Notes: a model not told the origin generated them from the letters alone. 64,000 bases of DNA from Liriodendron chinense (GCA_003013855.2 ML058507.1:2480001-2544000), one strand, 5' to 3'; positions 1-11,132 are shown, counted from the first letter of the stretch. Translations and numbers: made by a program.

Positions 1-99
1 AAGCGGGTAGACATTTTTAATTAATTTTTGGACAAGTTTGTCCTTAAACCTTTTAAGTAATTTCTATCTTGCCCTCTTCTCTTCTTTAGAATATCTCTA

Positions 100-1150
100 A
101 GGTGGGCCCACATGATGAACAACCCATATTGAAGGTGGGCCCACATAATGCATGGTCACATCAAAGGTGGGACCTACATGATGGATGGGGGACATTGAAG
201 GTGGGATCACATGATGGAAGGTTGACATCAAAGGTAGGCCCACATGATGAACAACCCATATTGAAGGTTGGGCCCCACATGATTGACGGTGAACACCAAA
301 GGTGGGTCCCACATGATGGATGACCCACATTAAAATGTGGCCCCGCATGATGGATGGACTATCCACATCAAGTGAGCTTCATATGATGGACGGTTCATAG
401 CAAAGGTGGGACCCACATGATGGATGGTGGACATTGATGTGGGACCACATGATGAATGACCCATATTGAAGGTTGGGCCCCACATGATGGATGGTCCATA
501 GCAAAGGTGGGACCTACATGATGGATGGTGGAAATCAAAGGTGGGTCCCACATGATGGACTATCCACATGAAGTGAGCCCCACATGATAGATGGTCCACA
601 AGAAAGGTGGGACCCACATGATGGATGGTCCACATCAAAGGTAGGATCCAAGTGATGGATGGTGGATATTGAATGTGGGACCACATGATGGAAGGTTGGC
701 ATTAAAGGTGGGCCTACATGATGAATGACCCACATTGAAGGTTGGACCCCACATGATGGATAGTCCACAGCCAAGGTGGGACCTACATGATGGATGGTGG
801 ACATCAAATGGGTCCCACATGATGGACTACCTACTTGATGTGGGCCCCACATGATAGTGGTCTACAACAAAGGTAGGACCCATATGATGGATGGTGGGCA
901 TCAAAGATGGGCCCCTCATAATGAATGACTCATATTGAAGTGGGGCCCCACATTAAGGTGGGTCCACGTAATGAAAGGTTCACATCAAAGGTAGGCCCTA
1001 CATGATAGATGGCCCACATCAAAGTGTGGCCCAACATGACAGAACATGTACATCAAGTAGGTCCCATTTAAATGGTAGTTCATGTCAAAGTTGGGATCGA
1101 CATGATGGATGATGGTCATTGAAGGTGGGCCCACATGATGGTTAGTTGAT
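100..1150. repeat. Degenerate minisatellite, unit about 36 bp
   Basis: Roughly 28 imperfect tandem copies of a unit reading approximately 'ggtgggacccacatgatgga' followed by 'tggtccacatcaaa'. Units vary by substitution and small indels. Long open frames cross the block on both strands only because stop codons are rare in the unit; the predicted peptides (MWSI/HHVGPT repeats) show no protein-like conservation. The wording resembles the tips of the foldback elements elsewhere in this window, so the array may derive from one of them; that is inference. Confidence 0.9.
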
Positions 1151-1184
1151 ATTTAAGTTGTTGTAATCTTTAAAAATGACATCA

Positions 1185-1375
1185 ACTACCCTTAAAAAAG
1201 CTCTTATTTGAAAGTTTTACCAAACATATTTTTTTAAATAAGAGCTTCTTTTGGAGATTTTATCAAACGGGCTTATTTAAAACAAGAGCTAGAACAAAAA
1301 GAGCTTATTGAAGTAGCACTTGTTCAAAAAGCTCTTATTGAATTAGAGTAGAGATACCAAACGCCCCCTTAGACA
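1185..1375. mobile_element. MITE remnant ending in CCAAACGCCCCC
   Basis: AT-rich stretch with inverted 'aagctcttattt / aaataagagctt' segments. Its right end, 'accaaacgccccctta', is the inverse of the GGGGGCGTTTGG terminus seen at 15651. The left terminus is not visible and seems to have been lost next to the minisatellite. It is probably a non-autonomous DNA transposon; the superfamily is uncertain. Confidence 0.5.
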
Positions 1376-1408
1376 AAAAGAGAAATGACTTGAACCTTGG
1401 CCCAATCA

Positions 1409-2240
1409 ATCGAATATTTTTTTTGGAGAAGTAATGGCAATTTTATTCAAAGAGCGCCGAAGCGAAAGAATACTGGCCCAACAATGACATAGAAACTCAG
1501 AAAGGCAAGGAAGTGGAAGCCGAAGCCTCCTTGACATACACCGCCCAATCGGACACAAGCCTTTTAATTCTATGGATAAGAACATCCTCCCCTTCTATTA
1601 TATTTCGAAAACAACGTCCATTTCTGGACCCCCAAATGACCCACAATTAAGCCATAACAAGCAGCCACCACACAGCTTTTGGCGCCTTCCCTTCACCCTC
1701 ACCATGCCAGGCCCAAAGAAGCTCCTCCACTGTCGTAGGCATAACCCCAGCCATGTCCTAAGAAGCTAGGAAGAAATCCCACACTCTAGTGGCAAAAGAA
1801 CAGTGAATAAGTAAGTGATCAATTGATTCTTCGTTTCCCATACACATAAGGCAAATGTTCGGCAACACGAACGCTCTTCTCTAAAGATTATCTATGATTA
1901 GGATTTTCTTGTGGCCCACCAACCAAACAAAAGCTGCAACTCTAGGAGGAGCTCCATGAAACCACTGATGAAAGGGATGAGCCGGCGGCATCGAGGAGGG
2001 CGTCGTGGAGATGAAACAGAAGAGGACTTTTACCGAGAACTTACCAGATTTACACCCCACCCATACCATACTGTTTTCTGATAAAGGGTCCGGGCTGACC
2101 GAATCCAGACTGAATCCAGGAGCTTCATTAGAACTACAAATTCTTCCAGCTCATAATCTTACAAGTCTCCACAACAGGAGGGACACCAAACAAAATCCCC
2201 CTCAACCCTAGAATAGCAATCCACCACATGCACATGCCAA
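1409..2240 (-). mobile_element. 5'-truncated LINE, zinc-binding (zf-RVT) tail
   Basis: The minus strand encodes the C-terminal reverse-transcriptase zinc-binding region of a plant LINE: a 'GKFSVK' stretch, 'FHGAPPRVAAFVWL', then 'ILIIDNL', followed in other frames by the 'LPNICLMCMGNEESIDHLL' cysteine/histidine segment. Frameshifts and stops break it. The 3' end falls near 1409, where the minus strand has an 'aataaaat' motif and a short A-run. EN and RT domains are absent, as expected of a 5'-truncated insertion. Clear relatives lie at 24118-24420, 29229-30300 and 60900-61560. Confidence 0.8.
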
Positions 2241-3339
2241 TCAATTGAATATTGAATATGCAATTGATCAAACTCTACTTGAAAACGGCGCTTCTGTTTA
2301 GAAACGAAATGTTCCAAATGTTCCTTGAAATTCTTGCTTCCTTTGGACCATGTGTATCTATATATGCATCAGCATCCTGATTCATGAATCTCTCAGTTTG
2401 GGAAAAGCAGGACCTAACCATTTCTTCTTAACAGGATCTAACCATTTCTTCTTACTCTTTCTTCAAAATTGGTAAATGTCGGTTGATCATATATTTTATT
2501 ATAGTTAGATGATTTAGAGTATCATTTCCGATTTGATCCCTTTGAACTCCATATATGAAGTTGCCATAGGATCTATTCATTAAAAAGAAATTGATTTGAT
2601 ACATCTCTTATGTACCCATAGGTGCTATCTTGGATTCGAATTAGATTTTGTATCAATCTATATCGATTGACTGCATCCATAATGTTGTTGCTATTAAAAA
2701 ATAGCACTAATTTTACTTTGTCAATTTGGTTCGAGTTTTTTGGTTTCTAATTTTACCCTCCAATTTTGTTCTCTTATCTGGAAAGTGGTTTTTTAAAAGG
2801 AGAAAGGTAAGGTAACTCCCATGATTGCTGCAACAGTACCTCACCTGAATATCTTACATAAGGCCACGTTCAGTTATTGGAATCACATCTGGTGGGCTGC
2901 ACAATGGATGGACGATGATGTGGAAAACCATGGAATCCAGCAAGTCAATGGGCCTCACTATGACCTGAAAATGGATGGTTAAAACAGCTATAGGGAAATG
3001 TGGGAACTGATCCCATCACTCCAACTGGTAGCTCACTTTGCCTGACATCTTCCTTACTTGAAGGTTGACTGTCAGCGACAAGAATTATTCATCCAATGGG
3101 CTCCATTGGGGATGGTCAGGATTCAAACATCACGTTGGTCAGACAATCCGGTGGGCTACGCCATGTTCTGTGGATGGATGGTTAAAACAAAAATGGCCAG
3201 TTCATTTTAACTGCACGTTTTCAGGCCATGGTGAGTAAAAGAACTTCAACTGTAGCATATGGTCCAAAGGATCCAGCTAGGCAGAAAAAAACTTATGGAC
3301 TGAATTGTCCTTTGCAAATGGAAGTTCGAAGCTTAGCAA
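2241..3339. other. Non-coding stretch, possible old repeat at 2866-3290
   Basis: No gene is visible. From about 2866 there are phrases such as 'ggtgggctgcacaatggatg' and 'ggatggttaaaac' that recur within the stretch and resemble interspersed repeats seen elsewhere in this window (for example 31900-32160). No clean termini or target duplication were found. Confidence 0.4.
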
Positions 3340-5130
3340 GGCTACCATGTCTGTGATGAAATTTGTTGAATGCTTCAAGAAACAGTCAAATTGATATCCC
3401 TCCGGGCGATGGTCGCTTGACATGGTCCAACGATCAGCAAACTCTAGTCATGTGCTGTTTGGACGATTTCTTAGATATCTGGATTGGGATGCTTATTACT
3501 TTTGGAGAGAGTCCTTACCTTGGGGTTGATCTATTCAGGTCTTTCCAGACTGACTTCCGATCATGTGTTAATTTGCTGAATCTTGTGCATTTCGCTGGCC
3601 CATCTTCTTGAAGCTAGTTGCGGACTGGTGGAAAGAATTCTGAGTGGAAAGGTGGACAGGCAGTCTCCTGAAATCTCTCTAGTTATTAAGGTCAAGTTGA
3701 GAAACTGGAACAAACTAAATATCAAGAGGATTGTATAAAAAAGGAGGAGTTACTGGTTGAAAAGAAAGGATTGATAGAAAAGTGGAAGAAGTAGACGGGG
3801 AGGAAAGGGAGGTTCTCAATCCTGTCAAGCAATTTTGAAAGAGGCAGCTAGGAGCAAAAGTCAAGAGCTTTATGGTTAAAGTAGGGAGACAAAAAAATAC
3901 CGCCTTTTCCCACAAGATTGCAAATGGAAGATGAAGACGAAATTACATTCACAAAATTCAGATCAAGGGATGGTTAGTGGAAATCTAATTTATACTGAAG
4001 AAGAAAAATTACGCTAGTCTATACTCCAAGGAGGAATTTCTGAGACCAGAAGTTGATGGGCTTGTCTTCAAACAAATCACCCAAGATGGCTTTGAATGAT
4101 TTGAGAGAGACTCGAGGAAGTTAGCTTGGCAGTGAGGAACATGTATAAGGCTTCGGGTTTCGATGGTTTCTCCATGGCCTTCTCCCTAGTGTCAGGATAT
4201 AATAAAAAAACAATTTTATGTGCTTCATGAAGGAATTTCATGGCAGGATCACATTCAACGAAAGTGTTAATGCTACCTTTATCTTGCTTATTCTGAAAGT
4301 TAAAGAGGCAGTTTGCCTTGAAGACTTCCAGCCTACAAGCTTAGCTAGCAGTATATACAAAACCCTTTCTGAGTGCCTTCCTATTCAGCTAAGGTGAGGT
4401 TATGAGTCTGATTAGTTCCCCTCATCAATGGGCCTTTGTGAAATATAGGTAAATTCTGGTATTTATGTTGCTAACAAGTGCATTGATTCATGGAAAAAAA
4501 TCAGGTGAATAGGAGCTCTTATGTAAGATTAATATGGAGAAGGCTTATGATCATGTTGACTAGGACTTCCTTCTCTACTCTTTCCACAAAATGGGGTTTG
4601 CGGACAATTGGATCAAGTGGATAGAAAGTTGCATCTCCTCAGCATTGTTTTCTTTCTTGTTTAATGAATCTGATGTTGGGTTCATCCCTCTCTCAAGGGG
4701 TTTGTGGCAAAGAGATCCCTTGCCCCCTTCCTATTTCCATCCAAGTGGAGAATCTTAACTTATAGAGAAAACTGTTGGGACCGACCTCGTTAGTGGTTTT
4801 GAGATTTTTTTTCCCCTAGCATATCAATATCCCACCTTCAATTTACTGATGATACTCTCATTATACGTGGCGTTTCTTTTTAGTGGGTGAAAAATCTCAA
4901 AGGACTCGTAAGGCTCTTCAAAGCAGTCTCTAGCCTATATGATTACTCAAGAAGTTCCACTTGGATAGCCTTATCAGGATAACAACACATATCAATGATT
5001 TGTCAGCTACCGTTGGCACCAGTTCCAAAAAAAACAAATATATGGTTGTTAAAAACAGTTGTTATCTTGTTCTTGGCAATATGGATAGAAAGTTGGTTTT
5101 AGCCTTCATTCCATAAGATACACAAATGAG
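3340..5130 (+). mobile_element. Heavily decayed LINE (EN end plus RT fragment)
   Basis: Recognisable islands occur in several frames in the order expected of LINE ORF2. First comes the endonuclease end, 'PGDGRLTWSN' (about 3390-3425). Then come RT pieces: a 'DGFSMAF'-like segment near 4160, an 'INMEKAYDHVD' segment near 4530-4560, and a degraded FADDT-like segment near 4840-4860. Many stops and frameshifts separate them. The piece looks older than the LINEs at 24.9 and 56 kb. No clear 3' tail was identified. Confidence 0.75.
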
Positions 5131-5603
5131 CAGCTATTTTGTACACATTTGGCAAATTTGTCACACAAGGTATTCAATAATGGTAAAAGTGGCTGCAATG
5201 GCCAGCCTTATGGGCTGTTAACATACAGGCTGTTACAGTTGTTACAGTCCCATGAAGGTCATAATCTTTTTTAAGGAAGAAAATGTATCAGCATCAGTGT
5301 TCCGAGTATCGGCTTTATTATTGATAATATTGCCGATATTATTGATATCACCAGCTTGGTGATACGATAACACAGGTAGTGTAAGAAATTCCAGGTATGG
5401 GTGATATATCGCTGAGTATTGCCAATGTATCACCATTGTTTTTACTATGTATATTTTAGGTGTCGCTTGTATCGCTAATGTGTTGAAGATATTTTGATAA
5501 TATCGCCCATGTATTACCAATGTCTCTATATTGACAAAAATCTGTTTATTAAAAAATATTCCATTTGAAAATTTCTTTATGGGTGCATGGTTGTATTATG
5601 AAA

Positions 5604-5798
5604 TGCATGTTTGTATGTATGCATTTGCATGCAGGGATGTATGTATGTATGTATGTATGTATGCATGGATGGATGGATGGATAATGCATGTGTGTACATA
5701 TGTATGTGTCATTATATGCATGCATGGATGGATGGTTAGATGGTTAGATGGATCGTGCATGTGTGTTTGTATGTATGTATATGCATGCATGGATGGAT
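5604..5798. repeat. (GTAT)n / (GGAT)n microsatellite block
   Basis: Runs of gtatgtat and ggatggat interrupted by 'gcatgcatg'. The open frames through it on both strands are low-complexity artefacts. Confidence 0.9.
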
Positions 5799-6292
5799 CC
5801 ACCATTTTCCCCATGTTTCCCCAATGTTTTCTTGAGTCAACGATACATGCTTTTAGGTCCCCATTAAAGGGACACTTTACATTTGATTCCTAAATATAGA
5901 AATATGCGTCTTTTTTGCTATTATTTAATTCTTAAAAATGGAAATGTTTATTTTTGCATCTCTTGAAGTATCATTGAAAAATTCCACCATTTTCCCCATG
6001 TTTCCCCAATGTTTCCTGAGTCAATGTTACATGTGTATTCTAGCATCTCCTGAAGTATCATTGAAAAATTCCACCATTTTCCCCATATTAGCCCAATGTT
6101 TCCCAGAGTTAGTATTGCATGCTTTTAGGCCCCCATTAAGGGGAAGCCTATTATGTATGCATCGTTTTTTTGCAACTATTTAATTCTTAGTATGCAAAAA
6201 TGTTCATTTTAGCATCTCTGGAAGTTTTATTGAGAAATTCCACCATTTTCTTCATGTTTCCCTAATGTTTCTCTCGGTCAACGGTACATTTC
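5799..6292. repeat. Four tandem units beginning CCACCATTTTCCCCATGTTT
   Basis: Units start at about 5799, 5983, 6071 and 6239. A full unit (first and third, about 170-180 bp) contains the start motif, a 'gcatgcttttaggcccccat' segment, 'ctatttaattctta', and a 'gcatctcttgaagtatcatt' end. The second unit lacks the middle part (about 88 bp) and the fourth is cut short. Just outside lie tatcgata-rich sequences (5290-5530 and 6295-6360), so the array may be the interior of one decayed element. Confidence 0.8.
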
Positions 6293-6547
6293 CAAGTATT
6301 GGCGATATCGATACATATTTCTGTATCCTCGGCCAACGATACATGTAACGATACTGATACTACGAACATTGTGTACATGTAACAAAAAATGTGAGGACCA
6401 ATAGTGGAGAGAGTTTCCAATTATTTTAAGCTTACACTAGGAGCTAGCATTTAGCCCTTATCTTTTTCAATTGGTTATGGACGAGCTAACGTGGCATTAA
6501 CAGGAAGAGGTCTCATGGTGTATGTTGTTTGTAGACAGCATAGTTTT

Positions 6548-6670
6548 GATTAATGACGCGAGGGAGGGGGTAAATAGTTTATATCTTGCGTCGCGAGGGA
6601 GGGGGTAAATAGTTTATATCTTGCGTCGATAGTTTATATATATATATATATCTTGCGTCGATAGTTTATG
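6548..6670. repeat. Short tandem repeats of GCGAGGGAGGGGGTAAATAG type
   Basis: Two adjacent copies of a 35-36-bp unit 'gcgagggagggggtaaatag'+'tttatatcttgcgtc' are followed by two shorter units 'gatagtttatat...cttgcgtc' separated by a (TA)n run. No coding role is visible. Confidence 0.8.
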
Positions 6671-6716
6671 AGAGCAGAGAGATTAAGAAGGATGTTTCTC
6701 GTAGAAGTAGAATTTA

Positions 6717-7209
6717 GGGCCTGTTTGATACGTGGGCTTAAGTGGGATTAAGCGGGATGGAATTGCATTTGGTCCTGTGCAAATTCCATTCGGGGTTTGG
6801 AGGGGATGGGAAGGGTTGGGATCAAGTGGGATGGAATTGCATTTGGTCCCGTGTGGGATTTCTGGTGGATTTTGAAATGCACTACATCTGTGGGCCCCAC
6901 ATGGATGCATGTGTTTTATCCATGCCGTCTGTCCATATGCACCCTTGACATGTGACATTTGAGTTGTATATGTGTGCAAGTGATTGACATCAGTTGTGAA
7001 TCTGGTCCGTTGATTACAATTCCATGGTCCACCAAACATGGGTTTAGCTGAATGTGGTGTTTTTCCAGAGGAAAAATTTGATCCCAAATGTGGGGATTGG
7101 ATAGTCCAAATACCATGGTATTTCCAGACATGCAATCATTGTGCAATAATGCTGTTAATCCCATCTAATGCAATTCCATCCCATTTAATCTTGCCGACCA
7201 AACAAACCC
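6717..7209. mobile_element. MITE with GGGCCTGTTTG ... CAAACAAACCC ends
   Basis: About 493 bp. The left terminus 'gggcctgtttgatacg' is followed by 'gggatggaattgcatttggt'. The right terminus, read on the other strand, gives a similar 'gggtttgtttggtc' followed by 'gggatggaattgcatta'. The subterminal motif 'gggatggaattgcat' recurs internally. Flanking trinucleotides (TTA left, TTT right) would fit an eroded PIF/Harbinger-type duplication, but that is uncertain. Open frames across it are not genes. Confidence 0.65.
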
Positions 7210-7289
7210 TTTGTGGATGAAATGGAGATTTGCCTTCGGAATTTTATGTTATTTCTTCTTCCCTAGCCAATTCTTCGCGCCGATTGCAA

Positions 7290-7812
7290 GTCTGCAAAGG
7301 AGATTTTACAAAAAGATGTTAAAAACCTTGCCTCAGAACAATTTTTTGCAAGATGGCTAGTGCTTTTAGCAATTTTCGATTTTGAAATCAAATTAATCAA
7401 AGGATCTTCGAATTCTCTACCAGATTTTTCATGTTGTGAATTTCTGCAGGGAAAGGTCGATGCCGAGAACAAAAGCAAAAAACAAGGGTAAAACTCCTAT
7501 CGAAACTTCTCAAGAAACATCTCAAAGCCTCATCAAAATCTCCAATCACAGATTTTTTCCCTTGATGCAAAATCCCTCGATAACTCAAAAATCAAAATAT
7601 ATTTCCAATGGAGAACAATGCCTGTTTTACCTTGATAAAGCTTGGGCATCTCTCTCAATAGACCTCCTCCAAAAATTGTATAAGCCAAAATGCCATTTTG
7701 TCTCAAAACAACCCAACCTCACCAAAAAATTCTATGAAGAAATCCTTCTTCAAACCCAAAGCATCTACATAGACCATACTCAAAAGAATGGAGAAATTGT
7801 CTTATCTAAACT
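7290..7812 (+). pseudogene. Endogenous pararetrovirus fragment: RNase H tail and start of downstream ORF
   Basis: From about 7300 to 7455, one frame reads like the C-terminal end of a caulimovirid RT/RNase H polyprotein ('FARWLVLLAIFDFEIKLIKG' and an 'NSLPDF' motif). A second reading frame opens at ATG 7460 with a basic, lysine-rich N-terminus and runs to 7812, where a DNA transposon interrupts it. Ending a polyprotein with RNase H and following it with an ORF of unknown function is the layout described for florendoviruses, the endogenous Caulimoviridae common in angiosperm genomes. Assignment is by recognition of family style, not by a search. It is clearly non-functional: truncated at the left and interrupted. 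Confidence 0.5.
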
Positions 7813-8566
7813 TGGAGCTGGACATCGAGCCGGACCGAGTTGAACTCTGGCCAACTCGACTCAGTTCGGTTGGACTTTGACCTGGGCTCGAACTCGGTTC
7901 AGCTCGGTCGTGAACTCGAATTGGTCAGCTCGAACTCGGTTCGGTACAAAATCTGACTGGTTCGAACCGAGTCGAGTCAAGCCCAACCCAGATCAATAAA
8001 TCCACAAAAAAAAAAAAAAAACCTACTCAAAAAAATTTAAAAATACTAAATTCTGAGTTGAATTGGTGTTATTGAATCGAATTGGGGTCACACGAGCCGA
8101 GTTAGGTAGCGTCGAATCGAATGGTTGGACATGACTATTGGACACTAGATAGGGCTGCCGAATAGCTGAACATGGACAAGACTAAGGGAGGGGTTTGGAA
8201 GAGGATGAATGTCTTATGGCTCGGTTGTCGGCTGGGCAGGGTAGGGGAGGGGGGTTTGGATGGGGTTAGGGTTTGAAAAGGGGTAGGGTCGGGGACGGGC
8301 AGAGTGAAAAAAGAAAATAACTAAATAATATTTTATTTTTATTTATTTATTTATACTATACATATGAGCCGGTTTGAGTCGAACTCGAGTTACGAGTTGA
8401 GTCGAGTCGAGTTCTTCCAAACTCGAACTCGACTCATTTTTTTTTCTTCGAACCACACTTGCCTAGCTTGACTCAGTTCAAACTTTGCAACGAGTCGAGT
8501 CGAACCGAGTTTTTTCGAGCCGAGTTGAGTCGAGTTAGCTAAGTTGGCTTGGCTCGTGTCCAGCTC
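7813..8566. mobile_element. MULE-type non-autonomous element with 10-bp TSD
   Basis: 754 bp inserted in the pararetrovirus ORF. The ten bases 'tatctaaact' occur immediately left (7803-7812) and right (8567-8576). The termini are inverted: left 'tggagctggacatcgagcc' matches right, on the opposite strand, 'gagctggacacgagcc'. The interior is rich in 'gagtcgagtcgaactcg' repeats, especially near both ends, and has no coding capacity. Duplications of 9-11 bp are characteristic of Mutator-like elements. The flanking virus-like reading frame continues across the site when one duplication copy is ignored, supporting the boundaries. Confidence 0.85.
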
Positions 8567-9370
8567 TATCTAAACTCAAAATTCTCAAAATTATTTCCCC
8601 TTCTGAATGGGAACAAAATCTATCAACCCCAAAATTCATTAAAGGTCCTAATGGTTAGCATTTTGCTTTCGACTACTGGGATTATTGTTCAGCATGGGAC
8701 AATGTAATTTTGCTTCAAATTTTCAAAGGTCTCCATTCCTAGGTTCATTAGCTTTGCCCTCAAGGACTCTACCAAAATTCCTCTTTGGCTCAACCATAAT
8801 TGATGGTTTCTTTTTGGAGCCCATGAAGATATTCTTCCTAAGGTTTTGCGAGCCCAGTCTTCTTAAAATCCATCATTAATGCATTATTTTGGCTCTAACC
8901 TCTCTCCCATGGATTATGAAATGGGAATATCATGTTTATAAACCAGAAAAGGAATTTCAAAATGTCTCTGATCCTGCTCTCTTTAGAAGAACTTATTTTA
9001 AGTGGTGGGATAGATTTGATATTCAAAATTTCCTTAAAAAACAAAGCCTACAAAGTCTCCCTCAAGCTCCTCAAGCTCCGCAAGCTCCGTAAAAAATCTG
9101 AAGTGTTCGTAAAAAAATCCTTCAAAGAAGCTGCCTCCAGTGAGCTCAACACTGAGCACTAGAAGGCTCTCCTTGAAGAAATAAAAAAGCTTCGGGATTA
9201 AGTAATAAAAAAGCTTCGGGATGAAGTTCTCGCACTCGAAGATCAGAATCCCATTCAAAATCGGCCAAGTTCTGTGGCCTCTGCAGAATCTACCACTTCT
9301 CTGGCGTCCATCGTCAATGATATGTCTGAGCCGCCGAGTTCTTGCCAGAGGCTTTCGTTGGCTAGGAAGT
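8567..9370 (+). pseudogene. Endogenous pararetrovirus fragment: rest of downstream ORF
   Basis: This continues the reading frame broken at 7812. Aromatic-rich conserved blocks follow ('WIMKWEYHVYKPEK' near 8905-8955, 'YFKWWDRFDIQNFLKK' near 8990-9045), then a lysine-rich and coiled-coil-like tail ('IKKLRD' repeated twice at 9180-9225). Several frameshifts and stops make it non-coding now. I regard it as the unknown-function second ORF of a florendovirus-like element. The fragment has no LTRs and ends where a foldback element begins. Confidence 0.5.
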
Positions 9371-9795
9371 TAAGTGGGGCCCACTATGATATTTGTGAGA
9401 AATTCACTCCATCTATCTGTTTTTTGAGCTCATTGTAGGACATGTGACCAAAATTGAGGAGGATCCAAAACTCAAATGGGCCACACGTGAGGAAAGAAAT
9501 GCCCATTGTTCAAACCTTCCTAGTCTCTACCTTGATGTTTATATGCCATCCAAACTGTTTATAAGGTCATTCCAACTGTGATGATATGAAAACATAACTT
9601 AGCGTGATAAAAAACTTTAATGGCCATATGAATGTTTCAATAGTGGTCATTTAACCCCGACTACTTCCTCTCCTATGTACCAGTTGAGTTTTGGATCCAC
9701 CTCATTTTTAGTCTCATGTCCTAAAATGAGCTTGCAAAACAGGTGGACTGAGTAGATTTGTCACAAATATCATGGTGGGCCCCCACGTAGCTTGC
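9362..9795. mobile_element. Foldback element, GTGGGGCCCAC tips
   Basis: The left arm begins 'aagtggggcccactatgata' and the right arm ends 'atcatggtgggcccccacg'. Each arm continues for more than 100 bp as an imperfect inverted copy of the other (left 'gaggaggatccaaaactcaa', right 'ttgagttttggatccacctc'). It belongs to the family seen at 9849, 46590, 47181 and 49138. No coding sequence. Confidence 0.75.
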
Positions 9796-9848
9796 ACGCC
9801 CAAGAAAGCCTTTGGCAGGAAATCCGCGTCCGGATGGATTGCTGGATC

Positions 9849-10382
9849 GGGTACTACCCCATCGGGGCTAACTAGAGATGGACGGTCCTCTCTGGGGCTG
9901 TGGGACCCACCATGATATAAGTGTTTTATCCAATTTGTTCATCCATTTTAAAAGACTAGTTTAGGATATGAGCCCAAAAAAGAGGTAGATTTAAGGTTCG
10001 AGTGGACCACACCCTAAGAAGCAATGGTGACAATGAACCCCACCGTTGAAACCTTTCTAGGGCCCACCACGATGTTTATTCACATCCAACCTGTTCATAA
10101 GGTCATATGGACCCGCATAAAAGGAAATCATAAATATCAACTTGATCCAAAACTTCTGTGGTCTCTAAGAGGTTTTGAATGGTAGGCATTCAAACCCCAC
10201 TGTTCCTATGGTATGGTCCATTGGATCATCCAGTTTACCTCATTTTTTTGTCTCAATATTTTTTCAAAATGGATGGACGGTGCGGATAAACAAATACATC
10301 ACGGTGGGTCCTACAGAGCACCTGAAAGGACCGCCCGTTTCTAGTTAAGTCGGGGGGGGGGGGGGGGGGGGGGGTAGTACCC
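9849..10382. mobile_element. Foldback element with GGGTACTACCCC ends
   Basis: The inverted arms start 'gggtactaccccatcgg' and end with a G-run plus 'gggtagtaccc'. Inside them is the family core: 'tgggacccaccatgatataa' at left and 'catcacggtgggtcctaca' at right, with a central 'gcccaccacgatgtttattc' segment. A 23-base G homopolymer (10352-10374) sits in the right arm. Confidence 0.75.
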
Positions 10383-10690
10383 ATGCAACCACTATTGAAA
10401 CCATCCTAAGGCCCACCACGATGTTTATTGGCAATCCAATCTATTCAAAATGTCACACAGACCTTGATTAAGGGAAAAACAAATATCAGTTTAATCCAAA
10501 ACTTCCCTGGTCCAAAGAAGATTTCAATGGTAGGTGTTCAATCCACAATGCCTACTGTGGTGTGGTCCACTTGAGCTTTGGATTAGCCTCATTTTTTGGA
10601 TTAAGCCCTAAAATGATCTCTCTAAATGGATGGACGGTTTGAATACAACACATACATCATGGTGAGTCCCACGTAACTTGGTGACGCCAA
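10383..10690. mobile_element. Half copy of the foldback family
   Basis: It begins at the family's central segment ('ggcccaccacgatgtttatt') and runs through the right arm to 'catacatcatggtgagtccc'. The left arm is missing. It abuts the preceding complete copy, so it may reflect unequal exchange or a nested insertion. Confidence 0.7.
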
Positions 10691-10752
10691 CACACCAAAT
10701 GCGGTAGTCTGCGCGCATATAGCTCCCCTTCGCTATAGTGCGTAGGGGATCA

Positions 10753-10756
<4 letters not shown>

Positions 10757-10792
<36 letters not shown>
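10757..10792. repeat. (TC)n microsatellite
   Basis: Pure tc dinucleotide run directly left of a MITE. A second tc run begins just right of the MITE at 11132, suggesting the MITE landed inside one microsatellite. Confidence 0.95.
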
Positions 10793-11131
10793 ATATGCTC
10801 ACACACAACTAGGTGTACGTCCAACTAGTTGGCATGTGGGGGCCACTATGGTGTTTTTATGATATTTCGTCCTTACAGAAAGATTTTCTCACTATAAAAA
10901 TAGGATGCACAAAAAATCAGGATGGTCCAACCATGAAAATGTGATGCTCCATGTGAATGTGGAGTTTATAGGTGTTGTTTCATGGTTTCCTATGGTGTAC
11001 CCCACCTAATAGTTGGATCAACCTGATTTTTGGGTCATCTCATTTTCGTGATGGGATAATCTTAATGGACGGGCAAGATATTGTACAAAACACCAATTAG
11101 TTGGACGTACAACTAGTTGCGCATGAGCATT
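10793..11131. mobile_element. MITE with ACTAGTTGTACGTCCAACTA inverted ends
   Basis: About 339 bp. The left end 'aactaggtgtacgtccaact' matches, on the opposite strand, the right end 'aactagttgtacgtccaact'; outermost bases 'atgctca' and 'tgagcat' also pair. The arms extend inward for roughly 150 bp with decreasing similarity ('aaaaaatcaggatggtccaa' versus 'aaaaatcaggttgatccaac'). Flanking TA on each side would fit a mariner-like duplication but is not decisive. Confidence 0.75.
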
Positions 11132-11132
11132 A

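Noticed and set aside
97..852. Repetitive open frames encoding HHVGPT-type repeats on the minus strand
   Set aside because: They lie entirely in the minisatellite, exist in several overlapping frames and show no codon-level constraint.
5531..5893. 120-aa frame rich in Met/Cys/Tyr
   Set aside because: Product of (GTAT)n/(GGAT)n microsatellite; both strands are open for the same reason.
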